From Flavobacteriales bacterium (GTDB taxonomy: Bacteria > Bacteroidota > Bacteroidia > Flavobacteriales > UBA7430), in assembly GCA_002707145.1 (NCBI GenBank), contig PAMD01000020.1:1-64000 (forward strand): a DNA stretch of 64,000 nucleotides. The letters are read 5' to 3'. Shown piece by piece: positions 1-7,761 of this stretch. Position numbers and translations under genes: made by a program. Below the pieces are notes generated by a model, which ran no database searches, was not told where the DNA came from, and saw nothing but the letters and a program-made list of their open reading frames with translations. Numbering within the stretch: the first letter of the stretch is position 1; every line of letters starts with the position of its first letter.

Positions 1-1310
1 ATTGGGTAAGGACAAGCAGAACCTTGAGTTGTTTCAGAATCATCTGTACAATCAACTCCTCCATAAGTCCATTCTTCTCCTACTTTGTATGCCCATGAAT
101 CTAGATATTCCCATGACTCTCCTGAACCATCGGTGTTAATGTCTCCAAAAGTCTCTATCACTACTCCTGACTCATATAACTCTATGGCATCATCTCCGTT
201 CTGTGAAATATCTGATCCAGCTAATAGTACATGTTCGAATTCAGTATAACAATCTGCGAAATATACTTCCATAACTGAAGGCGTGCGTGCTAATAGAATA
301 TCATCACCTGCAGAAACAGCCATGACTGGAAGAGTCTCTTCTAGACCATCTGTCCCACCACCGTTATTTGCAACACCGATTCCAAATATACTTATGTCAG
401 CTATATCAGCTAGCGCTACTAGGTGAATAGCTTTTCCATCTGAACTTCCACTAGGGACTGTGAAATCGATAATTCCTTGTAGAGACAAAGCATTAGATAG
501 CTCTGTTGTGGTGTATATGCAAGAACCATCATCTAATGTGAAATTATCATCAAAGTTAAGAGCCAATGAGTCTGTACATCCACTGAATTCACAGCAATCT
601 TCACAAGGTGTATTAGCTATTTCATCATAATTTGCAGCAGACATAATCATACATCCTTCACTAACTGCAATACATGAACCATCATCTGATACTGCATTTG
701 GATTATAATTAAATGCAAGAGAATCAGTACATCCAGTAATTTCTTCTCCAGTATCACAAAGTGGATAAATGCACGATGATGAAAGAGTTGTAGTTGTACC
801 ATCCGTACAGTTAACAGTTCCATAAGTCCAACCTCCATCTACCTTGTATGCCCATGAATCTAAATATTCCCATGATTCTCCAGTACCATCAGTATCAATG
901 TCTCCAAAGGTTTCAATAACCTCACCATTCATGAATAATTCGATTGCATCATCTCCATTTTGAGATATATTTGATCCTGAAGTTAATACATGTTCAAAAC
1001 TAGCATAGCAGGCTCCAAAGTATGATTCCATAGCAGAAGGAGTTCGAGCTAAAAGAATATCATCACCTGCGGAAACAGACATAACAGGAAGAGTTTCTTC
1101 TTGACCATCCGTTCCTCCCCCATTATTAGCAACACCGATTCCATATATACTAATATCTGTAATGTCTGAGGTAGCTACTAAATGAATCGCTTTTCCATCG
1201 TTTCCTCCAAGTGATAAATCCATAATACCTTGAAGAATTAAGGAGGAATCTTGTGCGTGAAGTGAAAATACAATTGATAATAAACTAAATAAAGAAGTAA
1301 TTTTTTTCAT
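1..1310 (-). CDS. Secreted protein with two lamin-tail-like domains (3' end outside window)
   Basis: The 5' end is complete (ATG at 1310) and the frame stays open to base 1, so about 436 residues are visible. It starts with a signal peptide (MKKITSLFSLL...SLHAQ). Two copies of a roughly 140-residue domain follow, near residues 25-170 and 275-423. Each carries NGDDAIEL, VIETFGDI and WEYLDSWAYKV, wording I associate with lamin-tail-like domains in secreted Bacteroidota nucleases and adhesins. Between them are two short Cys/Asp-rich modules of the form GCTDxxAxNY...DDGSC, common in flavobacterial secreted proteins. No catalytic domain is visible in this part. An extracellular or cell-surface role is inferred; a T9SS sorting domain would be expected in the missing C-terminus. 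The function is not known. Confidence 0.75.
   Translation of the reverse strand, partial: MKKITSLFSLLSIVFSLHAQDSSLILQGIMDLSLGGNDGKAIHLVATSDITDISIYGIGVANNGGGTDGQEETLPVMSVSAGDDILLARTPSAMESYFGACYASFEHVLTSGSNISQNGDDAIELFMNGEVIETFGDIDTDGTGESWEYLDSWAYKVDGGWTYGTVNCTDGTTTTLSSSCIYPLCDTGEEITGCTDSLAFNYNPNAVSDDGSCIAVSEGCMIMSAANYDEIANTPCEDCCEFSGCTDSLALNFDDNFTLDDGSCIYTTTELSNALSLQGIIDFTVPSGSSDGKAIHLVALADIADISIFGIGVANNGGGTDGLEETLPVMAVSAGDDILLARTPSVMEVYFADCYTEFEHVLLAGSDISQNGDDAIELYESGVVIETFGDINTDGSGESWEYLDSWAYKVGEEWTYGGVDCTDDSETTQGSACPYP
40..482 (-). repeat. Intragenic domain repeat, copy 2 (partner 799-1235)
   Basis: This stretch matches 799-1235 at the nucleotide level with an offset of 759 bases (253 codons) and one 6-base length difference near the far end. 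For example, the gcccatgaat stretches at 91 and 850 align, as do the actttgtatg/accttgtatg stretches at 82 and 841. It is an in-frame duplication of the lamin-tail-like domain inside the secreted protein gene. Confidence 0.7.
799..1235 (-). repeat. Intragenic domain repeat, copy 1 (partner 40-482)
   Basis: This is the N-terminal copy of the duplicated lamin-tail-like domain. Divergence from the other copy is mostly at third codon positions, so the duplication looks old and maintained by selection rather than recent. Confidence 0.7.
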
Positions 1311-1332
1311 AAAATAAAGGTTTTAATAATTT

Positions 1333-1358
1333 TTAACAAAATTAATTTTTTTTGTTAA
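1333..1358. promoter_or_regulatory. Inverted repeat TTAACAAAA-N8-TTTTGTTAA in front of the 1310 gene
   Basis: The 9-base arms at 1333-1341 and 1350-1358 are perfect complements. On the minus strand the repeat contains TAATTTTG (1337-1344), a good match to the Bacteroidota -7 element TAnnTTTG, with a TTTG at 1361-1364 upstream (spacing 16, slightly short). It is probably the promoter of the secreted protein gene. Whether the symmetry binds a regulator is unknown, and the arms are AT-rich. Confidence 0.4.
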
Positions 1359-1422
1359 TTCAAACCCAATGTCATTAAAAACTTTTTGACATCAATATTG
1401 AAAGTATATAAGATCTAATAAA

Positions 1423-1446
1423 AAGGCCACTAAAATGAGTGGCCTT
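1423..1446 (-). terminator. Rho-independent terminator after the 199-residue protein gene
   Basis: A 9-bp perfect stem AAGGCCACT/AGTGGCCTT encloses a 6-base loop. Read on the minus strand it is followed by TTTATTAG, and it lies about 30 bases past the stop codon of the gene at 1476-2075. Confidence 0.8.
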
Positions 1447-1475
1447 AATTAAGTGAAATTTAAGAACTAATTTAA

Positions 1476-2075
1476 TTAAAACCCATATCCTATAGACAAT
1501 TGAAAATTCGGAAGTACATTAGGTGTTAATTTTTCTAAGATTGCATCAGCCTCTAATGAATCTGATCCTTCAAAACTGTCAGGACCGCTAGAATATAAAG
1601 TACCTATCTCAACACCAAATTGAAGACCTTTAACATTTCCTGATCGAGCGGAAAATCCAAAATATCCAACTGGATTTTCGTTATAATCAACTTGATATTC
1701 ATTACCGCTTTCAGCATGAATATGATTTTCAATACCCCCAATAGCAAATCCAGCATTCACAACAAACCAATTATACTTTTCAAAAGGTCTGTGCGCCATA
1801 AAAACCCCCATCCATGAACTTGACGTTTCCCACTCATAATCTCCAAGTTCGTCGACTTTAGGACCAAAACTTGACACATCTGATTCACCGAAAGTCCCCC
1901 CAAAACCTACAGATAGTGAAGTTTTTAAATCAAAGTTGTAAGAATAGTTAATACCTGGTCCAAAAGGACTTGCAGTTAAAGACACTCCATACTGAGCAAA
2001 TTCTTTTTCAGAACTCTGAGCCAAAATTGATAGAGAGAAAGTCAAAGCTGTAATACTTAATAATAGTTTTTTCAT
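1476..2075 (-). CDS. Putative outer-membrane beta-barrel protein, unknown function
   Basis: The 199-residue product begins with a clear signal peptide (MKKLLLSITALTFSLSILAQ). The rest alternates polar and aromatic residues (FGFSARSGNVKGLQFGVEIG) and ends in a short strand with terminal Phe (QLSIGYGF), the usual C-terminal signal of outer-membrane barrels. I do not recognise a named family. It stands alone, with its own terminator at 1423-1446 and an inverted repeat directly before the start, so it is probably transcribed and regulated on its own. Location in the outer membrane is inferred from signal peptide and strand pattern only. Confidence 0.7.
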   Translation of the reverse strand: MKKLLLSITALTFSLSILAQSSEKEFAQYGVSLTASPFGPGINYSYNFDLKTSLSVGFGGTFGESDVSSFGPKVDELGDYEWETSSSWMGVFMAHRPFEKYNWFVVNAGFAIGGIENHIHAESGNEYQVDYNENPVGYFGFSARSGNVKGLQFGVEIGTLYSSGPDSFEGSDSLEADAILEKLTPNVLPNFQLSIGYGF

Positions 2076-2085
2076 TTTTATTTAG

Positions 2086-2108
2086 TTTACATTTAGTTAA
2101 AATGTAAA
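2086..2108. promoter_or_regulatory. Operator-like perfect inverted repeat TTTACATTT-N5-AAATGTAAA
   Basis: The arms at 2086-2094 and 2100-2108 are 9 bp each and perfectly complementary, centred about 22 bases before the ATG at 2075. On the minus strand the repeat contains TACATTTT, one mismatch from the TAnnTTTG -7 element, so a bound dimeric regulator would cover the promoter. A role as a leader hairpin is the alternative. Confidence 0.45.
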
Positions 2109-2147
2109 TATAAAATGAAATAACTAATTCTAAAAAAAAGTTAAAAT

Positions 2148-3035
2148 TTATATGTTTTGTAAAACCTCTATTTTAGCTAAAGTAAGACGAATCATCTTAG
2201 CAATAGTTACCATTGGAGTTTTACTAAATCTACCTGAAATGCGGTCAGCTAAGACTGCACTTATACTAATCACCTCGTGATTTAGAAGTTTACCAAAAGC
2301 ATAAATGCCCGCGGTTTCCATTTCTAGATTACTTAGAGACAAATTATCATAAATTAAAGAAGTAGATTTACTTAACAAATCTGGATGTTTTAGCGGCAAA
2401 GTAACAGATCTTCCTTGGGGTCCATAAAATCCGTTTATCGTAAGTGTTATTCCTTGTTTATACTTGGCTTCATAAAATGTCTCCCATAAAAAATCTGAAG
2501 ATTTTACAGCATAAGGTTCGGCAAGTTCATTGGGCCAATCTGTGATCTGAGAAAACTTCTGACTTAATTCAGGCTCAAAGACATGAGATTGAGAATGGTA
2601 ATAGTGAGGGATACCATCAATTCCAATGGCATATCTAGAAAACAAAATGTCATCTAAATTATTTTTTTTGCTGATAGAGCCTGTTGTTCCTAAACGAATT
2701 ATTTTGAATTTACGTGGATGAGGTAATAAAGTTCTTGACTTTAGGTCAACCTTACTTAGAAGGTCTAATTCATTAAACACTATGTCAATATTATCAACTC
2801 CTATTCCGGTCGATATAACTGAAAGTCTTATCTTTCCAATAAAACCAGTATGAGTAGTAAATTCTCTATGGGATTTACGAAGTTCAATGAAATCAAAATG
2901 CTGAGATACTTCCCCTACTCGATTAGGATCTCCCACAAAAAAAATTATATCAGCAATATCTTCAGATTGAAGATGGAGATGATATACCGAATAATCTGAA
3001 TTCAAAATCAATTCAGAGGGAAGAAAAGTCTGCAT
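2148..3035 (-). CDS. Nucleoside phosphorylase, uridine phosphorylase-like
   Basis: This 295-residue protein belongs to the PNP/UDP phosphorylase family, which splits nucleosides with phosphate into base plus (deoxy)ribose-1-phosphate. Visible family motifs are GDPNR (35-39, phosphate binding), STGIGVDN (75-82), LGTTGS (115-120), FYGPQGR (203-209) and EMETAG (238-243, ribose binding). The FYGPQGR segment resembles the uridine phosphorylase branch, but base specificity cannot be fixed from sequence alone. It is expected in the cytoplasm for nucleoside salvage. It has no operon partner: an empty stretch of about 500 bases lies upstream. Confidence 0.85.
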   Translation of the reverse strand: MQTFLPSELILNSDYSVYHLHLQSEDIADIIFFVGDPNRVGEVSQHFDFIELRKSHREFTTHTGFIGKIRLSVISTGIGVDNIDIVFNELDLLSKVDLKSRTLLPHPRKFKIIRLGTTGSISKKNNLDDILFSRYAIGIDGIPHYYHSQSHVFEPELSQKFSQITDWPNELAEPYAVKSSDFLWETFYEAKYKQGITLTINGFYGPQGRSVTLPLKHPDLLSKSTSLIYDNLSLSNLEMETAGIYAFGKLLNHEVISISAVLADRISGRFSKTPMVTIAKMIRLTLAKIEVLQNI

Positions 3036-3533
3036 AATTATACTTTAGATCAATTTATCTACAGTCAAATATTAGAACCGAAAGGGGTGGAATTTCAAAG
3101 AGTCGGTTTTGTAAGAAAATAACTTATTCATTTTTAATTTAAATTTTGATTTTATTAATTGTAAAAATAATTATAAAAGCTAAATTTATCTTCAAAATAA
3201 AAAAATTATTTTATAATTATGTAGATTAAAATATAGATTTAATATCAAAAATATCTCTATGTGACAAGAATATATTTACCTTTTCAAAAAAGTTTACTGA
3301 GTTAATATTATACAGTCATCTAAATAGTTTAAGATATTATGTGCAGTAAAATTATCCTATCTGTACTCTAGCCAAAAAACCTCTATTTATGATCCATATT
3401 TACTAAAAATAAGGTCGACTAATGACACACATTAAATTTTAGAAAATATAATTGACAAAAAATATTTAGAATTTAAAAATGGAATTAACATTTATTTACT
3501 CGAATTTTACAGAAAAATTTATTTTGATTCAAA
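3036..3533. other. AT-rich intergenic region, nothing recognised
   Basis: About 500 bases lie between the starts of two divergent genes. I see no open frame with plausible start and codon use, no strong hairpin and no RNA gene. It must hold the promoters of the phosphorylase (minus) and the ATP-grasp operon (plus), but no convincing TAnnTTTG element stands out for either. Confidence 0.5.
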
Positions 3534-4445
3534 ATGTATGACATTGTAATCTTAACGGAAAGAAGATATGACAAGGTTCAGAATAGAAACTGGTATACAG
3601 ATCAAGTCATCTTGGAGGATCGAATTGTTCAAATCTCACTTGAAAAAAAGGGTTTTAAAGTAGTTCGAGTACCCTGGGATACCCCTAATTTCGATTGGAC
3701 TAAAACAAAGTTTGCACTATTTAGAAGCACTTGGGATTATTTTGACAGATATGAAGCCTTCTTTACTTGGTTTGAAAAAACACGAAAGCAATTAATTTTC
3801 ATAAATGATCCAAAACTAATATGCTGGAACCTTGACAAACATTATTTACTCGATTTAAAAAGAAAGAAAATAAAGATTCCAAAAACTATATTTTTAGATC
3901 GTGGGTACAAAAAAAAAATAAAAAAAATCCTTCAAAGCGTAAGCTGGGACAAAGCTGTTTTAAAGCCTGCTATTGGTGCCGCTGCGAGAGAAACATTTCT
4001 AATCACCAGAAATAACTACCAAAAGCATGAAAAAGATTTACAAAGGCTTTGTGAAAATGAATCTATGCTTTTCCAAGAATTTCAATATCGTATTCAGAAT
4101 CAAGGGGAAATAAGTTTTATAATGATTGGCGGTAAATTTACTCATGCTGTTTTGAAAAAAGCAAAGGCTGGAGATTTTCGCGTTCAAGACGATTTTGGAG
4201 GGTCAGTAGAAGATTATCACCCGTCAAAAAATGAAATTGAATTTGCAAAATTCGCAATTCGTTCTTGTCCAAAAACCCCTATATATGCTCGTGTTGATGC
4301 ATTTTATGACAATGAAAATGAACTTTGTCTTGGAGAACTTGAATTGATTGAACCTGAATTGTGGTTTCGAAAATGTCCCGCCGCCGCAGACATATTGGCT
4401 GAAGAAATTTACTTACTTTACGAACAAATTTTTAATAATGAGTAA
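3534..4445 (+). CDS. ATP-grasp ligase, RimK/DcsG-like
   Basis: The 303-residue protein has the layout of ATP-grasp carboxylate-amine ligases: an N-terminal alpha/beta domain, then an ATP-binding segment with VLKP (142-145, the nucleotide-contacting lysine), GEIS (191-194), FRVQDDFGG (215-223), ARVD (252-255) and the metal-binding ELELIEPEL (268-276). Such enzymes join a carboxylate to an amine or related nucleophile through an acyl-phosphate. The overall pattern is closest to the group containing the D-cycloserine enzyme DcsG and to prokaryotic glutathione-synthetase-like proteins; the substrate is unknown. It is the first gene of a tight operon, overlapping the next gene by 8 bases, with purT (also ATP-grasp) third. 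Confidence 0.8.
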   Translation: MYDIVILTERRYDKVQNRNWYTDQVILEDRIVQISLEKKGFKVVRVPWDTPNFDWTKTKFALFRSTWDYFDRYEAFFTWFEKTRKQLIFINDPKLICWNLDKHYLLDLKRKKIKIPKTIFLDRGYKKKIKKILQSVSWDKAVLKPAIGAAARETFLITRNNYQKHEKDLQRLCENESMLFQEFQYRIQNQGEISFIMIGGKFTHAVLKKAKAGDFRVQDDFGGSVEDYHPSKNEIEFAKFAIRSCPKTPIYARVDAFYDNENELCLGELELIEPELWFRKCPAAADILAEEIYLLYEQIFNNE

Positions 4446-4674
4446 AAAAGCAAAACTTATTTGGAATTTTAGTGGTATAAATGGCCTGAAAACTGCGGAA
4501 CATCACCTTATTCATCTCAAAGAATTCAGCCATATGGAATCTATTCCCATCCTCAAATCTGGTATCGACCAAATCAACTCTATGACCTGCGAAGCTTATG
4601 TGGTAGTAAATATGAAGTGGGTAGAAAAACTAAGAACTAAACTCAAACCAAACAAAGGCTACGCTGTCGACTAA
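4438..4674 (+). CDS. Small conserved-looking protein of unknown function, 78 residues
   Basis: The ATG at 4438 overlaps the last 8 bases of the ATP-grasp gene and gives MSKKAKLIWNFSGIN...; a longer in-frame start at 4348 lies deep in the upstream gene and is unlikely. The protein has no signal peptide or membrane segment. Notable is a His-rich central stretch (TAEHHLIHLKEF, about residues 20-31), a hydrophobic strand-like segment (CEAYVVVNMKW) and a basic C-terminus. I do not recognise a named family. It lies 4 bases before purT, so translation is likely coupled across the three genes. It could be a partner or substrate of the ATP-grasp ligase, or a stand-alone small enzyme. Confidence 0.7.
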   Translation: MSKKAKLIWNFSGINGLKTAEHHLIHLKEFSHMESIPILKSGIDQINSMTCEAYVVVNMKWVEKLRTKLKPNKGYAVD

Positions 4675-4678
4675 ATAA

Positions 4679-5842
4679 ATGAGAAAGAAAATTATGTTAT
4701 TAGGAGCTGGTGAGCTTGGAAAAGAATTTGTAATTGCTTGCCAAAGATTGGGCCAATATGTAGTGGCAGTTGACAGTTATGATGATGCTCCAGCCATGCA
4801 TGTTGCTCAAGAAAAAGAGGTCATTAACATGCTAGATAGTAAATCTTTAGATGTGATAGTTGCCAAACACCAACCAGATATTATAGTACCGGAAATAGAA
4901 GCGATTCGAACTGATCGTTTCTACGACTATGAAAAACAAGGTATTCAAATTGTTCCAAGTGCCAAGGCAGCTAATTACACCATGAATAGAAAAGCCATTC
5001 GTGATTTAGCTTCTCTACAACTTGGAATAAAAACTGCATCTTACTGCTACGCTTCTTCTTTTGATGAATTAAAATTGGGAGTAAAATATTGTGGTATGCC
5101 ATGTGTAGTCAAACCGCTAATGTCAAGCTCAGGGAAAGGTCAATCAGTAATTAAGACAGACTTGGATATAGAAAAAGCATGGAACTATGCTCTAGAAGGA
5201 TCACGCGGTGACCTTATGGAAATAATTGTTGAAGAGTTTATCAATTTTGATTATGAAATCACACTACTAACCTTGAGCCAGGAAAATGGAAATACTCTTT
5301 TCTGCCCCCCTATTGGACATCGTCAGGAACGAGGTGATTATCAAGAAAGCTGGCAACCCATAGCTATGGATCCTCAACATCTTGTGCAGGCAAAAAAAAT
5401 GGCAAAAAAAATAACTTCATCTTTGGGCGGATCAGGAATCTGGGGAGTGGAATTTTTTATTGGGAAAAATGGGGTTTACTTTTCTGAATTATCACCTCGT
5501 CCTCACGATACGGGTATGGTTACTCTAGGAAATACTCAAAACTTCTCGGAATTTGAATTGCATGCACGAGCGATATTAGGAATTCCAGTCGAAGAAATCA
5601 CGCTTGAAAAAAATGGGGCAAGTGCTGTTGTTTTGGCAACACAGCAAAGTACAAAAAAACCTATCTATAAAGGATTACACCAAGCAGCAACTTACAAAAA
5701 TAGTGACTTTAAGATTTTTGGTAAGCCCACAACTCGCCCTTTTAGAAGAATGGCAGTAGCATTAGCTTTCGGTAATGAAAGCACAGATAAATTGGTAGAA
5801 AAAGCAAAAAAGATTGCTGCCCATATAAAAGTTATTTCTTAG
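4679..5842 (+). CDS. purT: Formate-dependent phosphoribosylglycinamide formyltransferase (GAR transformylase 2)
   Basis: The 387-residue protein has the full family length. It makes N-formyl-GAR from GAR, formate and ATP in step 3 of purine synthesis, without folate. It carries the N-terminal GAGELG loop (9-14), the PEIEAI segment, the ATP-grasp core with [25 protein letters not shown] and WGVEFF, and the late [13 protein letters not shown] segment typical of PurT and PurK. It follows the 78-residue gene by 4 bases. The cytoplasmic role is certain from family membership. There is no sign of truncation. Confidence 0.96.
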   Translation: MRKKIMLLGAGELGKEFVIACQRLGQYVVAVDSYDDAPAMHVAQEKEVINMLDSKSLDVIVAKHQPDIIVPEIEAIRTDRFYDYEKQGIQIVPSAKAANYTMNRKAIRDLASLQLGIKTASYCYASSFDELKLGVKYCGMPCVVKPLMSSSGKGQSVIKTDLDIEKAWNYALEGSRGDLMEIIVEEFINFDYEITLLTLSQENGNTLFCPPIGHRQERGDYQESWQPIAMDPQHLVQAKKMAKKITSSLGGSGIWGVEFFIGKNGVYFSELSPRPHDTGMVTLGNTQNFSEFELHARAILGIPVEEITLEKNGASAVVLATQQSTKKPIYKGLHQAATYKNSDFKIFGKPTTRPFRRMAVALAFGNESTDKLVEKAKKIAAHIKVIS

Positions 5843-5882
5843 TAAAGATAATTAAAAAAGACTCTAAGGATTGGTCCTTTAT

Positions 5883-6404
5883 TTATTCTTTTAGTTCCTG
5901 AACAATGACAGAAATCATCTCTTCAAATTCATCGCGCTCGTAAAGTCTAGTTAGAAAAATAATTCTTCCCTTATTGTTAAGCACAATGTTTCGAGTGACC
6001 CCTTGTTTTGGTCCTGCAAAAAGGGCAAAGACATCTCCAGATAAATCAGATGCCATAGGATAAGTAACAGCCATTTTCTCTGCAAAGTCTTTTGTAGTTG
6101 GAACATCCTCCATAAGATCTATACCAAACATCATAAAATCTTCCTCCTTAAACCTTTGCCAAACCTCTAATTCAAGTTGAGGCATTTCCTTTCTGCAGAC
6201 ACTACACCACGAAGCAGTAAACTGCAAGACCACGGTTTTGCCTAATAAGGACTCATTATTTATTAGCTCTCCATTTAAGAGTTTAAACTCAAAATCAGGA
6301 GCCATTTGTCCTTGTTTTACTATAAACCCCCTTGTGTCAATATTTTGAGAATAAAGCAAAACAGGAAATACTAAAAGAAAATTTTTTATAAAATTTTTAA
6401 TCAT
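5883..6404 (-). CDS. TlpA/ResA-like thioredoxin-fold protein with CSVC active site
   Basis: The start is set at 6404 because this ATG overlaps the stop of the upstream gene as ATGA and gives a signal peptide (MIKNFIKNFLLVFPVLLYSQ). The 173-residue product is an exported thioredoxin-fold protein of the AhpC-TSA/TlpA type: APDFEF (35-40), then TASWCSVCRKEMP with CSVC at 67-70 in place of the usual CxPC. It probably acts as a thiol-disulfide reductase in the periplasm. Position at the end of a glycan-related operon does not reveal its target. The missing Pro between the cysteines would be expected to change redox potential. Confidence 0.82.
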   Translation of the reverse strand: MIKNFIKNFLLVFPVLLYSQNIDTRGFIVKQGQMAPDFEFKLLNGELINNESLLGKTVVLQFTASWCSVCRKEMPQLELEVWQRFKEEDFMMFGIDLMEDVPTTKDFAEKMAVTYPMASDLSGDVFALFAGPKQGVTRNIVLNNKGRIIFLTRLYERDEFEEMISVIVQELKE

Positions 6405-6829
6405 GTGAAATAAATAAAAGTGGTTAAAATAATAGACCAAAATAAAACTGATAAGCTAAGAAAAGTTAGTGCAATAAATCTCTGATGGCTAAAAAATCGT
6501 GCAGCCAAAAAAGCACCCACTGGGATCGAGATTAAAATAGGAGAAAAAAATGCTATTCCAACCAGTCCATACTTTCTTATCATTCCCACGTAAAATTTGT
6601 TTTTTCTAGTAAATATCTTCCTGTTTTTAGGCATTGGTTTAAAAAAATTAGGGAAAAATTGGACAATTTGAGCACCAAAATAAAAAAATAGAAAAACTCC
6701 CGAGATTCCTCCTAATGAGGTAATGATTAAAGTTTCTAAGTAAGACATCCCATAAACGTAATGAGCTAGAGGTGGTGCGCCAAAAAACTTTACAGCGCTT
6801 AAGAGAAATACATTTATAAATTCAATCAT
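6401..6829 (-). CDS. Small integral membrane protein, unknown function
   Basis: The 142-residue protein has about four hydrophobic stretches: an N-terminal helix (MIEFINVFLLSAV), ITSLGGISGVFLFFYFGAQ, YGLVGIAFFSPILISIPVGAFLAARFF and a C-terminal LSLSVLFWSIILTTFIYF. Between them is a basic loop (PMPKNRKIFTRKNKF). The GxxGIAFFSPxLISIPxGAFLA stretch recalls the DedA/SNARE-associated or small-multidrug-export type membrane families, but the match is weak. It lies 17 bases after the FemAB-like gene and overlaps the thioredoxin-like gene by ATGA, so it belongs to the same operon. Confidence 0.7.
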   Translation of the reverse strand: MIEFINVFLLSAVKFFGAPPLAHYVYGMSYLETLIITSLGGISGVFLFFYFGAQIVQFFPNFFKPMPKNRKIFTRKNKFYVGMIRKYGLVGIAFFSPILISIPVGAFLAARFFSHQRFIALTFLSLSVLFWSIILTTFIYFT

Positions 6830-6846
6830 AGTTTGTATAAATTAGA

Positions 6847-7761
6847 TTACCTAAAATATGATAGAGGAAAAGGGAGACGATTCATTTTCAGATTTTGATA
6901 AGAATGATTCTTACCACCAAAACCTTTATAGAATCTGGCTAAATCTTTATCGTCACTTCCTTCAAAATCAAATGTAAAAGAGCTATTCGCTGATTCTTTA
7001 AAAAAAGAATCTATCAAAAAAGGCATAGCTCCATTTTTCTTTCCCTGAGAAGTGTTTCCACTAAATAAAAAAATCACTCTATTAATTCCAAACAAAAGAA
7101 ACATTCCTGCTTGCAGCTGGTTACCCTCTCCGTAAGCCATTAATACTTGGCCGCAATTCTTGTGAATGGCTACGTGCATGATTCTCTCTAAATTTTGATA
7201 GTCTATGTCGGAAAAATGCTTCATTTTTGGTCCCTTATCTAGTTTAAATAAGTTTATAAGATTTTTTGGGGAATCATTTTTGAAAATCTGCAAATGATTT
7301 TCATTTGACTTTTTTAAATTTCGAAGAAGATTTTTTGAGTAGTCTTTCCTCATATCAGAATAGGGTCGATTTAGTCTCAACTCATAATTACTCCTAACTC
7401 TAATATTTATTGATTCTGAGGGGATAACAGAAGTATAATGATTCATATTTAGATCAATATATCGGTATGAATCAGGAATAGCCGAAATAAAATCTGACAA
7501 TAAATGCCTATCTTCTGATTCTATATAAAATAACCCAAGCTGCTGAACCCAAAAGGGAGTAAAAGAATATTGGAGAAGAAATTTCTTTCTTGAAGGCAAT
7601 GGAAAAACAGCCTGATAATCGTCGAGGATTAATGCATCCCATTCCAAAACAACAATATCTAAATACCATGAGAAAGCGTAGGGCAAAGAATTAACAGATC
7701 TTTTAATACAAGCATCCCACTTTTCAGTATCAACCTGCAGATGTTCTATAAATCTAATCAT
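6847..7761 (-). CDS. FemAB/GNAT-like acyltransferase family protein
   Basis: The 304-residue protein resembles the FemAB/FemX-like tandem acetyltransferase fold often found in exopolysaccharide and cell-wall gene groups. Features are the early YAFSWYLDIV stretch, a basic helix MRKDYSKNLLRNLKKS near residue 137, and a C-terminal half with AGMFLLFGINRVIFLFSGNT, then FDFEGSDDKDLARFYKGFGG. The substrate is not known; transfer of an acyl or aminoacyl group to a sugar or peptide is inferred from the family. Its ATG overlaps the deacetylase gene stop (ATGA), so the two are co-translated. Confidence 0.7.
   Translation of the reverse strand: MIRFIEHLQVDTEKWDACIKRSVNSLPYAFSWYLDIVVLEWDALILDDYQAVFPLPSRKKFLLQYSFTPFWVQQLGLFYIESEDRHLLSDFISAIPDSYRYIDLNMNHYTSVIPSESINIRVRSNYELRLNRPYSDMRKDYSKNLLRNLKKSNENHLQIFKNDSPKNLINLFKLDKGPKMKHFSDIDYQNLERIMHVAIHKNCGQVLMAYGEGNQLQAGMFLLFGINRVIFLFSGNTSQGKKNGAMPFLIDSFFKESANSSFTFDFEGSDDKDLARFYKGFGGKNHSYQNLKMNRLPFPLSYFR

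Noticed and set aside
4348..4437. Longer N-terminus for the 78-residue protein (start at 4348)
   Set aside because: It would lie wholly inside the ATP-grasp gene; the ATG at 4438 overlaps the stop by only 8 bases and gives a natural operon start.
3534..4674. Graspetide-type peptide modification system (ATP-grasp plus precursor)
   Set aside because: The 78-residue protein lacks repeated Thr/Ser and Asp/Glu core motifs and looks like a folded protein; the possibility is kept only as a general ligase-partner hypothesis.
5862..5882. Hairpin AAGGA/TCCTT between convergent purT and the thioredoxin-like gene as terminator
   Set aside because: The stem is only 5 bp and the following T-run is interrupted.
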